From Raineyella sp. W15-4 (GTDB lineage: Bacteria; Actinomycetota; Actinomycetes; Propionibacteriales; Propionibacteriaceae), in assembly GCF_033170155.1 (NCBI RefSeq), contig NZ_CP137079.1, positions 1,116,001-1,180,000 on the forward strand: a stretch of DNA of 64,000 bases, in the 5' to 3' direction. Shown here piece by piece: positions 24,389 through 33,995 of this stretch (positions are counted from its first letter, which is position 1; each line of letters opens with the position of its first letter). The notes under the pieces are model-generated. The model saw only the letters and a program-made list of their open reading frames with translations, was not told the DNA's origin and did not search any database. Made by a program: the position numbers and the translations under genes.

Positions 24389-25834
24389 GTGTCAGATGGT
24401 TTGTGTGAGGGAGGGTGCCCTCGTCTGAAGGAGACGACACTATGACTATGGCTATTAGCCCGGAACGTGCTGAGCGGCGTCGGGCTCAGAAGGAGCTCGC
24501 TGACCAGTTGAAGGCGTCCGGGGCGATGGATGAGATCTTCGCCAAGATCGATGCTGGTGAGCCGTTGACCGGTGAGGGTGGCCTGTTGGGCAGCATGCTG
24601 AAGGCCACCTTGGAGCGGGGCTTGGAGGTCGAGCTGACCGACCACCTGGGCTACGAACGTGGGGACCCGGCGGCGGCGATGTTCGACAACTCCCGCAACG
24701 GCACCAGCTCCAAGACCGTGACGACCGAGGTCGGAGACATCGAGTTGGCCGTGCCGCGGGACCGGCAGGGCTCGTTCACCCCGATGCTGGTCGCGAAGGG
24801 CCAGCGCCGCCTGGACGGCATCGATGGGATGATCATCAGCTTGTACGCCGGCGGGATGACGATCCGTGACATCCAGCACCACCTGGCCTCGACGCTGGGT
24901 ACCGAGTTGTCGCACGAGACGATCAGCAAGATCACCGATCAGATCGCCGAGGAAGTCCTGGCCTGGCAAACCCGGCCGCTGGAAGCGTTGTACCCGGTGA
25001 TCTACCTCGACGCGATCGTGGTGAAGGTCCGCGACGGCGGGCACGTGCGGAACAAGGCCGCTCACATCGCGGTCGGCGTCGACCTCGATGGCGTCAAGCA
25101 CGTCCTGGGGATCTGGGTCCAAACCACCGAAGGGGCGAAGTTCTGGGCGTCGGTGTGCGCCGAGCTCGCCAACCGCGGGGTGCGTGACGTGCTGATCGTG
25201 TGCTGCGACGGGCTGACCGGGTTCCCCGACGCGATCGCGGCAACCTGGCCGTACGCGACCGTGCAAACCTGCGTGGTGCACCTCATCCGCGCGTCGATGC
25301 GGTTCGTCGCCTACGGCGACCGCAAAGCCGTTGCCGCAGCGTTGAAGCCGATCTACACCGCCGCGAACGACGACGCCGCGCTGGAAGCCCTGGCCGCGTT
25401 CGAGGACAGCAGCCTGGGCCGTAAGTACCCGGCGACCGTGAAGACGTTCACCGACGCGTGGGAACGGTTCACACCGTTCCTGGCGTTCCCGCCCGAACTG
25501 CGCCGGGTCATCTACACCACGAACGCGATCGAGTCGCTGAACTACCAGCTCCGCAAGGTCACCAAGAACCGCGGACACTTCCCCAACGACGCCGCCGTGG
25601 TCAAGCTGCTCTGGCTGGCGATCTGCAACATCGAGGACAAACGCGCCCGCGACCGCGCCAAAGAGAAAGGCCTACCCGCCGGCAGGCGCAAAGCATCCGG
25701 CAGGCTCGTCGAAGGCCAGATCGTCACCAACTGGAAAGCCGCCCTCGGCCAACTCGCCATCGCCTACCCCGACCGCATCAACCCCTACCTGTAACCACCA
25801 ATCGGAAACCGCCTTACACAAACAACTTGACAAG
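24389..25834 (+). mobile_element. IS256-family insertion sequence, about 1.45 kb
   Basis: The ends carry imperfect inverted repeats: GTCAGATGGTTTGTGTGAGG at about 24391-24410, and GTCAAGTTGTTTGTGTAAGG read inward from about 25832. It encodes one transposase. The flanking sequences do not show the 8-9 bp direct repeat expected of IS256 transposition, and both flanking genes are truncated. Adjacent deletion or recombination between two copies is therefore likely. Exact outer ends are uncertain by a few bases. Confidence 0.85.
24442..25794 (+). CDS. IS256-family transposase
   Basis: 450 residues from the ATG at 24442 (GAAGGAG site about 10 bases upstream). The mutator-type transposase pattern is clear: LKATLERGLEVELTDHLGYE, then GMTIRDIQHHLASTLG. 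The DDE residues fall in PVIYLDAIVVKVRDGG, VLIVCCDGLTGFPDAI and IYTTNAIESLNYQLRK. Full length and undamaged. Confidence 0.95.
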   Translation: MTMAISPERAERRRAQKELADQLKASGAMDEIFAKIDAGEPLTGEGGLLGSMLKATLERGLEVELTDHLGYERGDPAAAMFDNSRNGTSSKTVTTEVGDIELAVPRDRQGSFTPMLVAKGQRRLDGIDGMIISLYAGGMTIRDIQHHLASTLGTELSHETISKITDQIAEEVLAWQTRPLEALYPVIYLDAIVVKVRDGGHVRNKAAHIAVGVDLDGVKHVLGIWVQTTEGAKFWASVCAELANRGVRDVLIVCCDGLTGFPDAIAATWPYATVQTCVVHLIRASMRFVAYGDRKAVAAALKPIYTAANDDAALEALAAFEDSSLGRKYPATVKTFTDAWERFTPFLAFPPELRRVIYTTNAIESLNYQLRKVTKNRGHFPNDAAVVKLLWLAICNIEDKRARDRAKEKGLPAGRRKASGRLVEGQIVTNWKAALGQLAIAYPDRINPYL

Positions 25835-25835
25835 C

Positions 25836-26574
25836 TCTTGCCCTGCACCCAGCCCACGGTCACCTCACCAGCCGGGGTGGTGGGGAACTGCGGTGTCACG
25901 AGCAGCAAGGCGGTCACCGCGGCAGGCATGACCAGGCCCCGCCAGTCACGCCGGCGACCGATCCGCCACCACTGCGCGATCCCTGCACAGACGGCTGCTA
26001 TCAGGAACGACAAGCCGGTCACACCTACCCACGAGACAGCTTCGGCGAACGGGCTGCCGGCCTGGCTCATCCCCAGACGAGCCCAGGGGAACCCGCCGTA
26101 GGGCCAGCTGCCCATGATGGACTCGCGCAGTGTCCACAACCCTCCGACCAGAAGCGGGACGATCACTAGCTGACCCCACTTGCCGCGCAGCGTCCGCGTG
26201 GACCACCGGTAGGCCAACGCGATCGGTATTGCTCCCGCGGCGAACAACAGTGCCTGCAAGCCGGCCAGACCGAGCCACGGCAGCGGACCCAGAAACCGTC
26301 CCGCCCAACTCAGGTGCGCCACGAAGAAGGCACCGCCGTAGACCAGAGCGACCAGAAAGGCTCCGCCCGACTTCCGGCCGGCGAGCGCGAGCAGGGCCAG
26401 GGTGACGCTGACGAAGGCGATCGGCCACCAGCCGAGTTCGGGGAATGCAGCGTCCAGCCCCACGCCAGCCAAAGCCGAGGTCACAATGGCCCACCCCAGC
26501 GGCAGCGCAGGCCGCGCCGGCTGCGCGGGCTGGCTGATGTCGTCCGCAGGCGGACTGGTCGTGGTGATGGTCAT
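25836..26574 (-). pseudogene. lnt: Apolipoprotein N-acyltransferase, 3' half lost at IS256 element
   Basis: The 245 remaining residues are the N-terminal membrane domain of Lnt. They include ALLFAAGAIPIALAYRWS, SIMGSWPYGGFPWARLGMSQ and AEAVSWVGVTGLSFLIAAVC, and stop at VTVGWVQG, exactly where the nitrilase-like catalytic domain should begin. The catalytic Glu-Lys-Cys region is absent, so the product cannot be an active acyltransferase. It lies just downstream of the broken cadA on the same strand. Lipoprotein-processing genes often accompany metal-resistance operons, as with lspA at 39640. Confidence 0.85.
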
Positions 26575-26582
26575 GCTGACCG

Positions 26583-28671
26583 CTAGTGGGTGCTGGCCAG
26601 CACGGCACTGGGTTGTTCCGCAGACCTGGCATTGCTCAAAGCGGCCGGTCGTTGGGCGGCGCGGATGCCGTTGAGGATCACCACGACCTCGGCCACCTCG
26701 TGGACCAGGACAATCCCAGCCAGTCCGACGATGCCGAACAGCGCCAGCGGGAACAACAGCACGATGATCGCCAGCGCGAGGCCAATGTTCACCGTCATGA
26801 TCCGCCGTCCCCGGCGCGCGTGAGCCAGCGCGGCGGGTATGAGCCGCAGGTCGTGACCGGTGAACGCCACGTCCGCTGAGTCGATCGCGGCGGCTGCTCC
26901 TTTGGCGCCCATGGCGATGCCCACCGTCGCTGTCGCTAGCGCTGGGGCGTCATTGATGCCGTCGCCCACCATCGCCGTGGGGCTGCCACCGGTAAGTTCC
27001 CTGATGGCCAGGGCCTTGTCGGCCGGAAGTTGCTCGGCCCTCACGTTGGTGATCCCGGCCTGCCGGGCCAGCGCGTTCGCGGTGCTGGCGTTGTCGCCGG
27101 TCAGCATGATCGTGTCAATGCCCTGGGCGCGCAGCAGACGTACCGTTTCTGCGGACTCAGGTCGCAGTTCGTCACGAATGCCGATCAGCCCGGCTATCTG
27201 ACCGTCGGCTTCGACCACGACGACCGTCATGCCCTCGCCCGCCATTGCATCAGCATCTGGCGAAAGCCCTGCGGGGTCGATCCATCGAACGTTACCGACC
27301 CTGACCCGGGCATCTCCGACCTGACCGGTGATGCCGCAGCCGGCTTCTTCGACCACCCCGGATGCCGCGGGCGCGCCCGATACGGTCGCGGCGATCGCCG
27401 CCGCCAACGGGTGGGCGCTGGATGCCTCCAAAGCCCCAGCCAGCGACAACAAGTCCCCCCGCGAGATGCCAGGCGAGGTTCGTACGTCCACCACCGCGGG
27501 GTCGTTCCGGGTCAGGGTGCCGGTCTTGTCCAGCGCGATCGTGCGAATGGTCCCCAATTGTTCGAACGCTTCGCCCCGACTTGATCACGACACCGAACTT
27601 CGACGCCGCGCCGATCGCGCTGATCACGGTCACCGGCACCGCGATGGCTAAAGCGCACGGTGACGCCGCGACCAGCACCACCAGAGCTCGTTCGGTCCAG
27701 GTCCATGGATCACCGACGATGAACCCGAAGACAACCACCAGGACCGCCACGACCAGCACCACGGGCACCAGCGGGCGGGCGATCCGATCCGACAAACGCG
27801 CCCGTTCCCCCTTGCGGGCGTGGGCCTGCTCGACCAGCGCCACGATCTGAGTCAGCGAGTTATCCCGGCCATCCGCGGTGGCCTCGACCTGCAGGGTCGC
27901 CGAGCCGTTCACCGACCCCGCCGGCACCTCATCGCCCGGACCCACCTCCACCGGGATCGACTCTCCAGTCACTGCCGATGTGTCGATGCTCGATCGGCCC
28001 ATCACCACGACCCCATCGGTCGCAACCCGCTCACCAGCGCCGACCACCAGGATGTCCAGCACCTGCACCTCCGCGGCCGGGACCGTCACGTCTCCGCCCA
28101 GCCGCGAGATACGAACGGTCTGCGGAATCAGCGCCAGCAGCCCCCGCAGACCGTCCTTCGCACGATCCATCGCCCGGTCCTCAAGAGCCTCGGCCAACGA
28201 GAACAAGAAGGCCAGCGCAGCCGCCTCCCCGACATGTCCCAGAAGAACCGCCCCGACCGCCGCGATCGTCATGAGCAGGCCTACGCCGAGTCGGCCGCGA
28301 GCCAGCCGCCGGAGAGCGCCCGGCACGAAGGTGTAGGCCCCAGCCGCCAGGGCAACGGCCTGAAGCCCTCCAGCGGCCAGGTCGAGCCCGGCCCATGCCA
28401 GACCATAACCGGCAAGCAGAAACACCCCAGAGACCAGCGACGGCAGCAAAGCGGGATCCCGCCACCACGGTGGCCGCACCCCCTCAGTGTCCTCGTCGCG
28501 CTCGCCGCGACCATTGGAAGCCGGCTCGCAGCACGCGCCGCCCGGTGTGTGCGCCGCAACTCTCAGGTCTCCGGCGGGTCCGGGTTGGTTTGTTCCAGGT
28601 TCCCGCAGCAGACTCATCGGCAAGGAGCCGTCCCCACGTGGAGCGTCCTCGCCGCAGCACTCCCTGCTCAC
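26583..28671 (-). pseudogene. cadA: CadA-type heavy-metal P1B ATPase with a frameshift
   Basis: Two consecutive frames together match the intact ATPase at 37739 throughout. The first (from the GTG at 28671, overlapping the cmtR stop) has VTGESIPVEV and ASPCALAIAVPVTV up to KFGVVIKSG. The second resumes with TIRTIALDKTGTLTRND and includes MVGDGINDAPALATA. The break is at about 27573, where one extra base (g on the plus strand) accounts for the shift. The N-terminus carries CC pairs (RECCGED, ACCEP), possible metal ligands. Unless rescued by frameshifting it is inactive. It should have exported Cd/Zn/Pb. Confidence 0.85.
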
Positions 28672-29042
28672 CGGGCCTCTCCCGTCCTGCCAGCACCCGG
28701 GCCACAGCACAACGGCACGTCACAGTCCTCATTCACACAGGACACGCCGTCGTCGTAGGCGACCACCGCCTCCACCAGCAACTCCAGCGCTCGCGTCAGA
28801 TGCGGGTCAGCGATCTCGTACCGCGTCTGCCGGCCCTCGGGCGTTGCCACCACCAATCCGCAGCCGCGCAGGCAGGCCAGATGGTTCGACACATTGGTGC
28901 GGGTCAGGCCCAGTGACTCCGACAACCGAGCCGGGTACCCCGGCGCCTCCAGCAACTGGAGCAGAATCCGCGAACGGGTCGGATCGGCCATCGCCCGGCC
29001 CAACCGATTCATCACGTCCAACCGGGAAGCAAGAGTCAGCAC
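28668..29042 (-). CDS. CmtR-like ArsR-family metal sensor (with the broken cadA)
   Basis: The ArsR winged helix is clear (MADPTRSRILLQLLEAPG, then LGLTRTNVSNHLACLRGCGL). The CLRGC cysteine pair and the later CVNEDC and CC match the Cd/Pb-sensing CmtR class. I chose the GTG at 29042 because a TATGGT -10-like box (29049-29054) ends 6 bases before it, giving a leaderless transcript as in the paralogue at 37383. An ATG at 29057 is the alternative. The stop overlaps the cadA GTG start. Confidence 0.85.
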   Translation of the reverse strand: MLTLASRLDVMNRLGRAMADPTRSRILLQLLEAPGYPARLSESLGLTRTNVSNHLACLRGCGLVVATPEGRQTRYEIADPHLTRALELLVEAVVAYDDGVSCVNEDCDVPLCCGPGAGRTGEAR

Positions 29043-29168
29043 ACACTGACCATACATCGGATGCTGACCTTATGCGTGAGGATGGGTCACCCAGGCAGCC
29101 CGGTTTCTTTTGACGCCGCAACGTGGCTCACGCTGATCCCGGCGGTGAGTACGTGGATCGGTGTCGGG

Positions 29169-29948
29169 TCAGACCGGCAGTGCAAAACTGCTCGCCCACT
29201 GCCGTACACCGGCCATTGCGATGTCCCACCAGCCGGTGATCAGCAGCACCCCGATCACCATCATGGTCACCCCGCCGGTGACCTGAATGGCACGATGGTG
29301 GCGGCGCACCCAGCCCAGCGTGCCGCCCAGCCGGTCGAAGGCCAGTCCAGCGACAATGAACGGCAGCCCGAGGCCGAGCGCGTAAGCGAAGGCAAGCACG
29401 GCGCCGCGCAGCGCAGTGCCCTCGTTCAGGGCCAACGTGAGCACGACCGATAGCGCCGGGCCGATACATGGCGTCCACCCCAGCCCGAACACGATTCCCA
29501 GCAGCGGCGACGCCGCCACGCCGGCTCGGGGGAGCACTTGCAGCCGCCACGTCCCGCGACCCCACGGCAGCCAGTCGGTGAACACTAATCCCAGGGCGAT
29601 GCTCAACACGCCGGCAGCCACCATCAATGGCCGCTGCCACGCGAAGAGCGCGGCACCCACCGAACCCATCAGCGCTCCGGTGGCGACGAACACCGCCGCG
29701 AAACCGCCCACGAACCCCAGCGTCCCGAGCAGTACGCGACCCCGCCCGGCCACCCCTTTCGCGCTCTGGCCGGTAGTGATGTCCGCAGCCCCCATCCCGG
29801 TGGCGTACGACAGGTAGCCAGGCAGCAGCGGCAGCACGCACGGTGAGAAGAACGACACCAGCCCGGCGAGGAGCGCGATCGGCAAACCCAATGCGACCGA
29901 GCCGCCCACAGCCTGGCGGATCCAGTCGCCCAACTCCAGCGGGATCAC
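29169..29948 (-). CDS. ccdA: CcdA/DsbD-type thiol-disulfide transmembrane protein
   Basis: 259 residues, six hydrophobic segments. LVSFFSPCVLPLLPGYLSYA and GIVFGLGWTPCIGPALSVVL hold the two redox-active cysteines in the usual Pro-flanked context. It passes electrons from cytoplasmic thioredoxin to extracytoplasmic partners such as the TlpA-like lipoprotein encoded just upstream, with which it overlaps by ATGA. The pair may keep cysteines reduced during metal stress or serve cytochrome c maturation. Confidence 0.9.
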   Translation of the reverse strand: MIPLELGDWIRQAVGGSVALGLPIALLAGLVSFFSPCVLPLLPGYLSYATGMGAADITTGQSAKGVAGRGRVLLGTLGFVGGFAAVFVATGALMGSVGAALFAWQRPLMVAAGVLSIALGLVFTDWLPWGRGTWRLQVLPRAGVAASPLLGIVFGLGWTPCIGPALSVVLTLALNEGTALRGAVLAFAYALGLGLPFIVAGLAFDRLGGTLGWVRRHHRAIQVTGGVTMMVIGVLLITGWWDIAMAGVRQWASSFALPV

Positions 29949-30544
29949 TTGCCCGCTGCCACGTCTTGGATCAGACCCACCAGGGTCGATTCTGTGGTCT
30001 CGCCGATGATCCGGGCAGCGACCCGGCCCTCCAGGTCGACCACGATCGTGCTTGGGATGGCGTTGGGCGGCAACTCGCCGGAGAAGTTCAGCAGAAGCGC
30101 ACCCTCAGGGTCGAACAGGTTCACATAGGGAACCTCGAATGCCCGCACGAACGCACGGGGCGCGGCCTTGTCGAAGTCTCGGGTGTTCAACCCGACGAAG
30201 ACTGCCTGGTCGGCAAGCTTCTGGCTGGCGGCCACGAGCGCGGGCGCCTCGGAGCGGCATGGCGCGCACCAGGAACCCCACACGTTGTAGACGATCACCT
30301 TCCCGGAGACGTCAGCACTCGTCCACCGCTCGTCATCCAGCGTGACGCCCTCGATCACGGGCGCCTGCGGACGCTCATCGGCAGGCAGCACCGTCAGGCT
30401 GCCATCACCCGACACGAACCCTCCAGTGTTGGCTTGTGTCGACCCGCAACCCGCGAGCAGAACACCCGACGCGATCGCAACGGCCGCGCTCCAGAGCCGG
30501 CGCCTGACCGTGTGCGGAAGGCTCCCAATGTGCGACCGTTGCAC
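29945..30544 (-). CDS. TlpA-like thioredoxin-fold lipoprotein
   Basis: 199 residues. A lipoprotein signal is present (AIASGVLLAGCGSTQ, cysteine about residue 33). The thioredoxin fold carries the active site in VYNVWGSWCAPCRSEAPALV, and the cis-Pro region is NAIPSTIVVD. Anchored outside the membrane, it should exchange thiols with CcdA, whose gene overlaps its stop. The 243 bases upstream separate it from a divergent gene and should hold both promoters; I see no clear boxes. Confidence 0.9.
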   Translation of the reverse strand: MQRSHIGSLPHTVRRRLWSAAVAIASGVLLAGCGSTQANTGGFVSGDGSLTVLPADERPQAPVIEGVTLDDERWTSADVSGKVIVYNVWGSWCAPCRSEAPALVAASQKLADQAVFVGLNTRDFDKAAPRAFVRAFEVPYVNLFDPEGALLLNFSGELPPNAIPSTIVVDLEGRVAARIIGETTESTLVGLIQDVAAGK

Positions 30545-30787
30545 TGATCCAACCTCTCAGAGTCACAGTTGCGGTCCCGACCACTGCCAGGGACCGTCCC
30601 TGGCCCACAAGACTGCCACAGCCGAAAAGGGCCTCCGGCAAGCAGCTTCGTGGCCTGGTAGTCAAACCCCATCAGCCACGTGATCTCGCGTCAACCCTCT
30701 ATCGCTGCGAGTACTGCCGTCGTCGGACAGAGCGCAGCGGCACGCTTCGGCCAGTAGCTAGACTCATCGACAACCCGAGGAGCGAGC

Positions 30788-31267
30788 ATGAGATCACAAC
30801 GCGGCGGCGCCGCAGGCGCCGCCGCGTTGATGCTCATCGGTGCGAGCAACCTTGCTACCGGAGTGAGATCGGTGAACATCGCCGATACAGCCTGTATGCC
30901 GCAGGTGCCCCTGATCGCGCCGTTCGGCGTCCACCTCGATCTGTTGGTCGAGTCCGAGCTGTGCCCAGAGCACAGCTACCTGCCAGGGCTGAACTTCGGA
31001 CGCTTCGCACAGTCCTTCATGGTGCTCTCAGCAACCACCTTGATCGCCGGCCTGGTCGTTCTGCTGCTCGGGCTCGGCGTGGGACTCTACGCCCGCCAGG
31101 CAGCAAAGACGGCCCGCGACTGGTTCCGGACACGCCTAAGTGATGCCAGGCCGGCGACCCTTACCGTGCCTACCCACGTTGCCGTCACGGCCCTCGTGGT
31201 GGCCACCCCCGGACGTCGCCCCTATCACCCGCTTCAACGCCGAGGCCCACCCGCCCTGTCCTGCTGA
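30788..31267 (+). CDS. Hypothetical membrane protein
   Basis: 159 residues. A hydrophobic N-terminus (AAGAAALMLIGASNLATG) and a strong transmembrane segment (ATTLIAGLVVLLLGLGVGLY) flank a short outside loop with two cysteines (ADTACMPQ, ESELCPEHSYLPG). The C-terminal tail is basic and proline-rich. I do not recognise it. It precedes the VKOR and DsbA genes on the same strand, and the loop cysteines make a thiol-redox link plausible. Confidence 0.55.
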   Translation: MRSQRGGAAGAAALMLIGASNLATGVRSVNIADTACMPQVPLIAPFGVHLDLLVESELCPEHSYLPGLNFGRFAQSFMVLSATTLIAGLVVLLLGLGVGLYARQAAKTARDWFRTRLSDARPATLTVPTHVAVTALVVATPGRRPYHPLQRRGPPALSC

Positions 31268-31381
31268 TCGACTCAACTCGCACCCGTGCGCAGACGAGCG
31301 CCCTTTCGGTGAACGCCGAGGTCCTGGTGCTCGGCGCGGCGCTGCGGTGCGTCCGAACGACGACAGACAGGTCCAACCACC

Positions 31382-32011
31382 TTGACCACATCAGACGACC
31401 TTTTGGAGCGCATCCACCGTTTCAGACAGACCGACAGGTGGATCTTCTCCACCATGCTCTTCTCGGCCTGCCTCAGCCTGTACGCCTCCTTCGTCCTGTC
31501 AACCGACGCCATCCGGCTAGCGGCCAACCCCAAAGTCGGACTCCCATGCAACCTCAACGAGGTCATCAACTGCAGCGCAGTCGCCAGATCCTGGCAGGCC
31601 GGACTGTTCGGATTCCCGAACGCGTTCCTCGGCCTGATGGCCGAGCCCGTAGTCATCACCATCGCGGTCGCCAGCCTCGCCGGCGTCAGGTTTCCGCGAG
31701 GCTTCATGCTCGCCGCCCAGATCGTCTATGGCCTGGGCTTCGTGTTCGCCTACTGGCTGTTCTTTGAGTCCACTTTTGTCATCGGGGCGCTGTGCCCCTG
31801 GTGCCTGTTGGTGACTGTGTCCACCACCTTGGTGTTCGCATCACTCACCCACGTCAACCTGCGCGACAACAACCTGTTCCTCCCAACGAGCCTGCACAAG
31901 ACCTTGACCAAAGGGCTTCGCCTGGGAGTCGACAACCTGCTCGTCGTGCTCTGGCTCGGAGCGATCACCACCTTGGTGCTCGCCAAATACGGTCCAGCCC
32001 TCTTCGGGTAA
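31382..32011 (+). CDS. Vitamin K epoxide reductase (VKOR) family protein
   Basis: 209 residues from a TTG start (TTSDDLLERIHRFRQTDRW); no better start is seen upstream. It has four to five transmembrane helices, the loop cysteines in VGLPCNLNEVINCSAVARSW, and the CxxC active site in IGALCPWCLLVTVSTT. Bacterial VKOR reoxidises DsbA using quinone. The DsbA-like gene 86 bases downstream is the obvious partner. An ATG at 31454 would cut off the first helix. Confidence 0.88.
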   Translation: MTTSDDLLERIHRFRQTDRWIFSTMLFSACLSLYASFVLSTDAIRLAANPKVGLPCNLNEVINCSAVARSWQAGLFGFPNAFLGLMAEPVVITIAVASLAGVRFPRGFMLAAQIVYGLGFVFAYWLFFESTFVIGALCPWCLLVTVSTTLVFASLTHVNLRDNNLFLPTSLHKTLTKGLRLGVDNLLVVLWLGAITTLVLAKYGPALFG

Positions 32012-32097
32012 GGACCCCAACCAAACGACCTGCCCACACACCGCGTCGCCGCCAGTCAGCACGCGTCCTACCCACATCTTCCGGCAAGGAGCCCTAC

Positions 32098-32826
32098 ATG
32101 CCCAGCAATCAGAAGCCCAAGAAGCCAATCGTCGACGAACGCCCCGAACCAGGGGAACGTGGCGCCCGAAGAACCATCATCTTGATCTGCGCGGTGCTGG
32201 TGATCTCGGTGGTCATCTTCGGCATCATCCAAGCCAGTCGCCAGCCCGCCGCCGTCGTCGAGCCGTCCACACCCGTCCCCACCGAAACCTCCGGCGCGCT
32301 CGTGGTACGCGAAGACTCCCGCCGACTCAACGACGTGCCAGATGCCACTGTGACCTTCGTAGAGTTCCTGGACTTCGAGTGCGAGGCCTGCGCCGCGGTC
32401 TTCCCGGCGATCGAGCAACTCCGGCAGACCTACGGCGATCGAGTGTCCTTTGTCATCCGGTACTTCCCGCTACCCAGCCACTTCAACAGCGAACGCGCGG
32501 CCAGAGCGGTCGAAGCCGCCGCTCAGCAAGGAGAACTTGAAGCGATGTACACCAAGATGTACCAGACCCAGACCGAGTGGGGTGAACAGCAGATACCCAA
32601 AGACGACCTGTTCCGCCAGTACGCCCAAGAACTCGGCCTCGACCTTGAGCAATGGGACGCCGCGTACAACTCTGAGGCCACGCTCCAGTTCATCCGCAAC
32701 GACTTCAACGACGGTGTGGCCCTGGGCGTGACTGGTACGCCAACCTTCTTCCTCAATGCAGAGTTGATCAGTCCTGAGACCCTTGATGACCTCACCACCA
32801 TGCTCGACCAGGCGCTCGCTGAGTAG
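32098..32826 (+). CDS. DsbA-like thioredoxin-domain protein, membrane anchored
   Basis: 242 residues. A single N-terminal transmembrane segment (TIILICAVLVISVVIFGIIQ) is followed by a DsbA/DSBA-oxidoreductase domain with the active site in FLDFECEACAAVFPAIEQLR (CxxC about residues 99-102) and the cis-Pro in GVTGTPTFFLNAE. It should introduce disulfides into exported proteins and be reoxidised by the VKOR protein encoded upstream. Starting at the ATG at 32098 (GGCAAGGAG upstream) avoids the out-of-character extension. Confidence 0.9.
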   Translation: MPSNQKPKKPIVDERPEPGERGARRTIILICAVLVISVVIFGIIQASRQPAAVVEPSTPVPTETSGALVVREDSRRLNDVPDATVTFVEFLDFECEACAAVFPAIEQLRQTYGDRVSFVIRYFPLPSHFNSERAARAVEAAAQQGELEAMYTKMYQTQTEWGEQQIPKDDLFRQYAQELGLDLEQWDAAYNSEATLQFIRNDFNDGVALGVTGTPTFFLNAELISPETLDDLTTMLDQALAE

Positions 32827-32852
32827 ACCGCTGCGGGTGCGGTACTGCCTAC

Positions 32853-33776
32853 ATGTCTGAGCCACTGCGGGTCGGCAGCGACTACTGGCCGGTTTGGGCA
32901 TGCACGTACGCCGGCTCTCGCCCCATCGGCCCCGCGGCTCTCGATTGTGTCAGAGTCATCGTGATCCGTAGTGGTAGCGCACTCCTCGTTGGCGAGTTGG
33001 GGCAAAGGCTTGTGAAGACGGGGGATGTGGTCCTCCTTGCAGCAAACGTCCTGTGCGGAAGCGAGCCTGAGGGCCACATCACCTTGACCACGATCCATGC
33101 GGATACGGACTATGTGATCGATCAGGTCTACTGGCAGCACGCTGGGCTCGTGCGGGATCGGCTTGATGCTCAGGACTTCGCGGCGACCATCTACGCCGAG
33201 CCAGCGCAGGTTCTCAGCCTCGGTGAAAGGCAGGCCGAGACACTCACAACTTGGCTCGACGAGATGGTCGCGCTGAGCGCCGAGCGGCCCGTTGCTCGCT
33301 ACTTCTTCCGGATGCAGGCCCTGTGGTTTTCCATAGCACACGTCATTGCCCCGTTCATCAAGGCGTCCCCGGTGCGGATATCAGCCGCCCGGCCGAGTCA
33401 TGTCCGGCCAACCTTGCCGAGGGAACGACGGTTCGCTCCCATCAGGGAGGAGGCCCGCAGAGTTGCTGAGCTGTTGCGGACATCACCCGAGCGGCGATGG
33501 ACTCTCGCCGCTTTGGCCATGGAAGTACACCTGTCGCCTGCTCAGCTAGGCAGGGTGTTCGTCGACGCCTTTGGCAAGACACCGCTCGCGTTCCTAACGA
33601 TGGTGCGAGCCGAACGCTTGGCAAGGTACCTGCGCGAGACGGACCTCACTGTCACCGAGGCAATGTGGCGGGTCGGATGGCGCAGCCGAAGTCACGGCAC
33701 GGAACTGTTCCGTCAGTACGTCGGACTGACGCCGGGTGCCTACCGACGACGCCAAGGGTCGTGTGGGCGCAACTGA
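32853..33776 (+). CDS. AraC-family transcriptional regulator
   Basis: 307 residues. The C-terminal ~100 residues form the double HTH: WTLAALAMEVHLSPAQLGRV, then TVTEAMWRVGWRSRSHGTEL and FRQYVGLTPGAYRRRQ. The N-terminal half is a cupin-like ligand-binding domain (SALLVGELGQRLVKTGDVVL). It is the last gene before the first ArdC module and could control the VKOR/DsbA genes or something outside this group. The effector is unknown. Confidence 0.88.
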   Translation: MSEPLRVGSDYWPVWACTYAGSRPIGPAALDCVRVIVIRSGSALLVGELGQRLVKTGDVVLLAANVLCGSEPEGHITLTTIHADTDYVIDQVYWQHAGLVRDRLDAQDFAATIYAEPAQVLSLGERQAETLTTWLDEMVALSAERPVARYFFRMQALWFSIAHVIAPFIKASPVRISAARPSHVRPTLPRERRFAPIREEARRVAELLRTSPERRWTLAALAMEVHLSPAQLGRVFVDAFGKTPLAFLTMVRAERLARYLRETDLTVTEAMWRVGWRSRSHGTELFRQYVGLTPGAYRRRQGSCGRN

Positions 33777-33995
33777 TGTACCCGATCTCGTCGTGTTCAG
33801 TGCCCGATTTCGGGACGTCTGTCTTCCCTGGGCCTCTCATAGCCGGTCGGTGATGTAGTCCGGTAGGGACTCGTCAGGTTCGTGTTGTCGCCTGGCGGTC
33901 TTGGTCGCACCCCTGGCCCGCCGTGCTTCTTGATGTTCCTGGCGTACCTCACGGTCACCGACGATCGGGTGATCTCGGCGGAGGGAAGGTCCAGG

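Noticed and set aside
23281-25578. 765-codon minus-strand frame starting inside the IS256 transposase
   Set aside because: Only the part below about 24388 is a real protein (CaCA antiporter); the first ~400 codons are antisense to the transposase.
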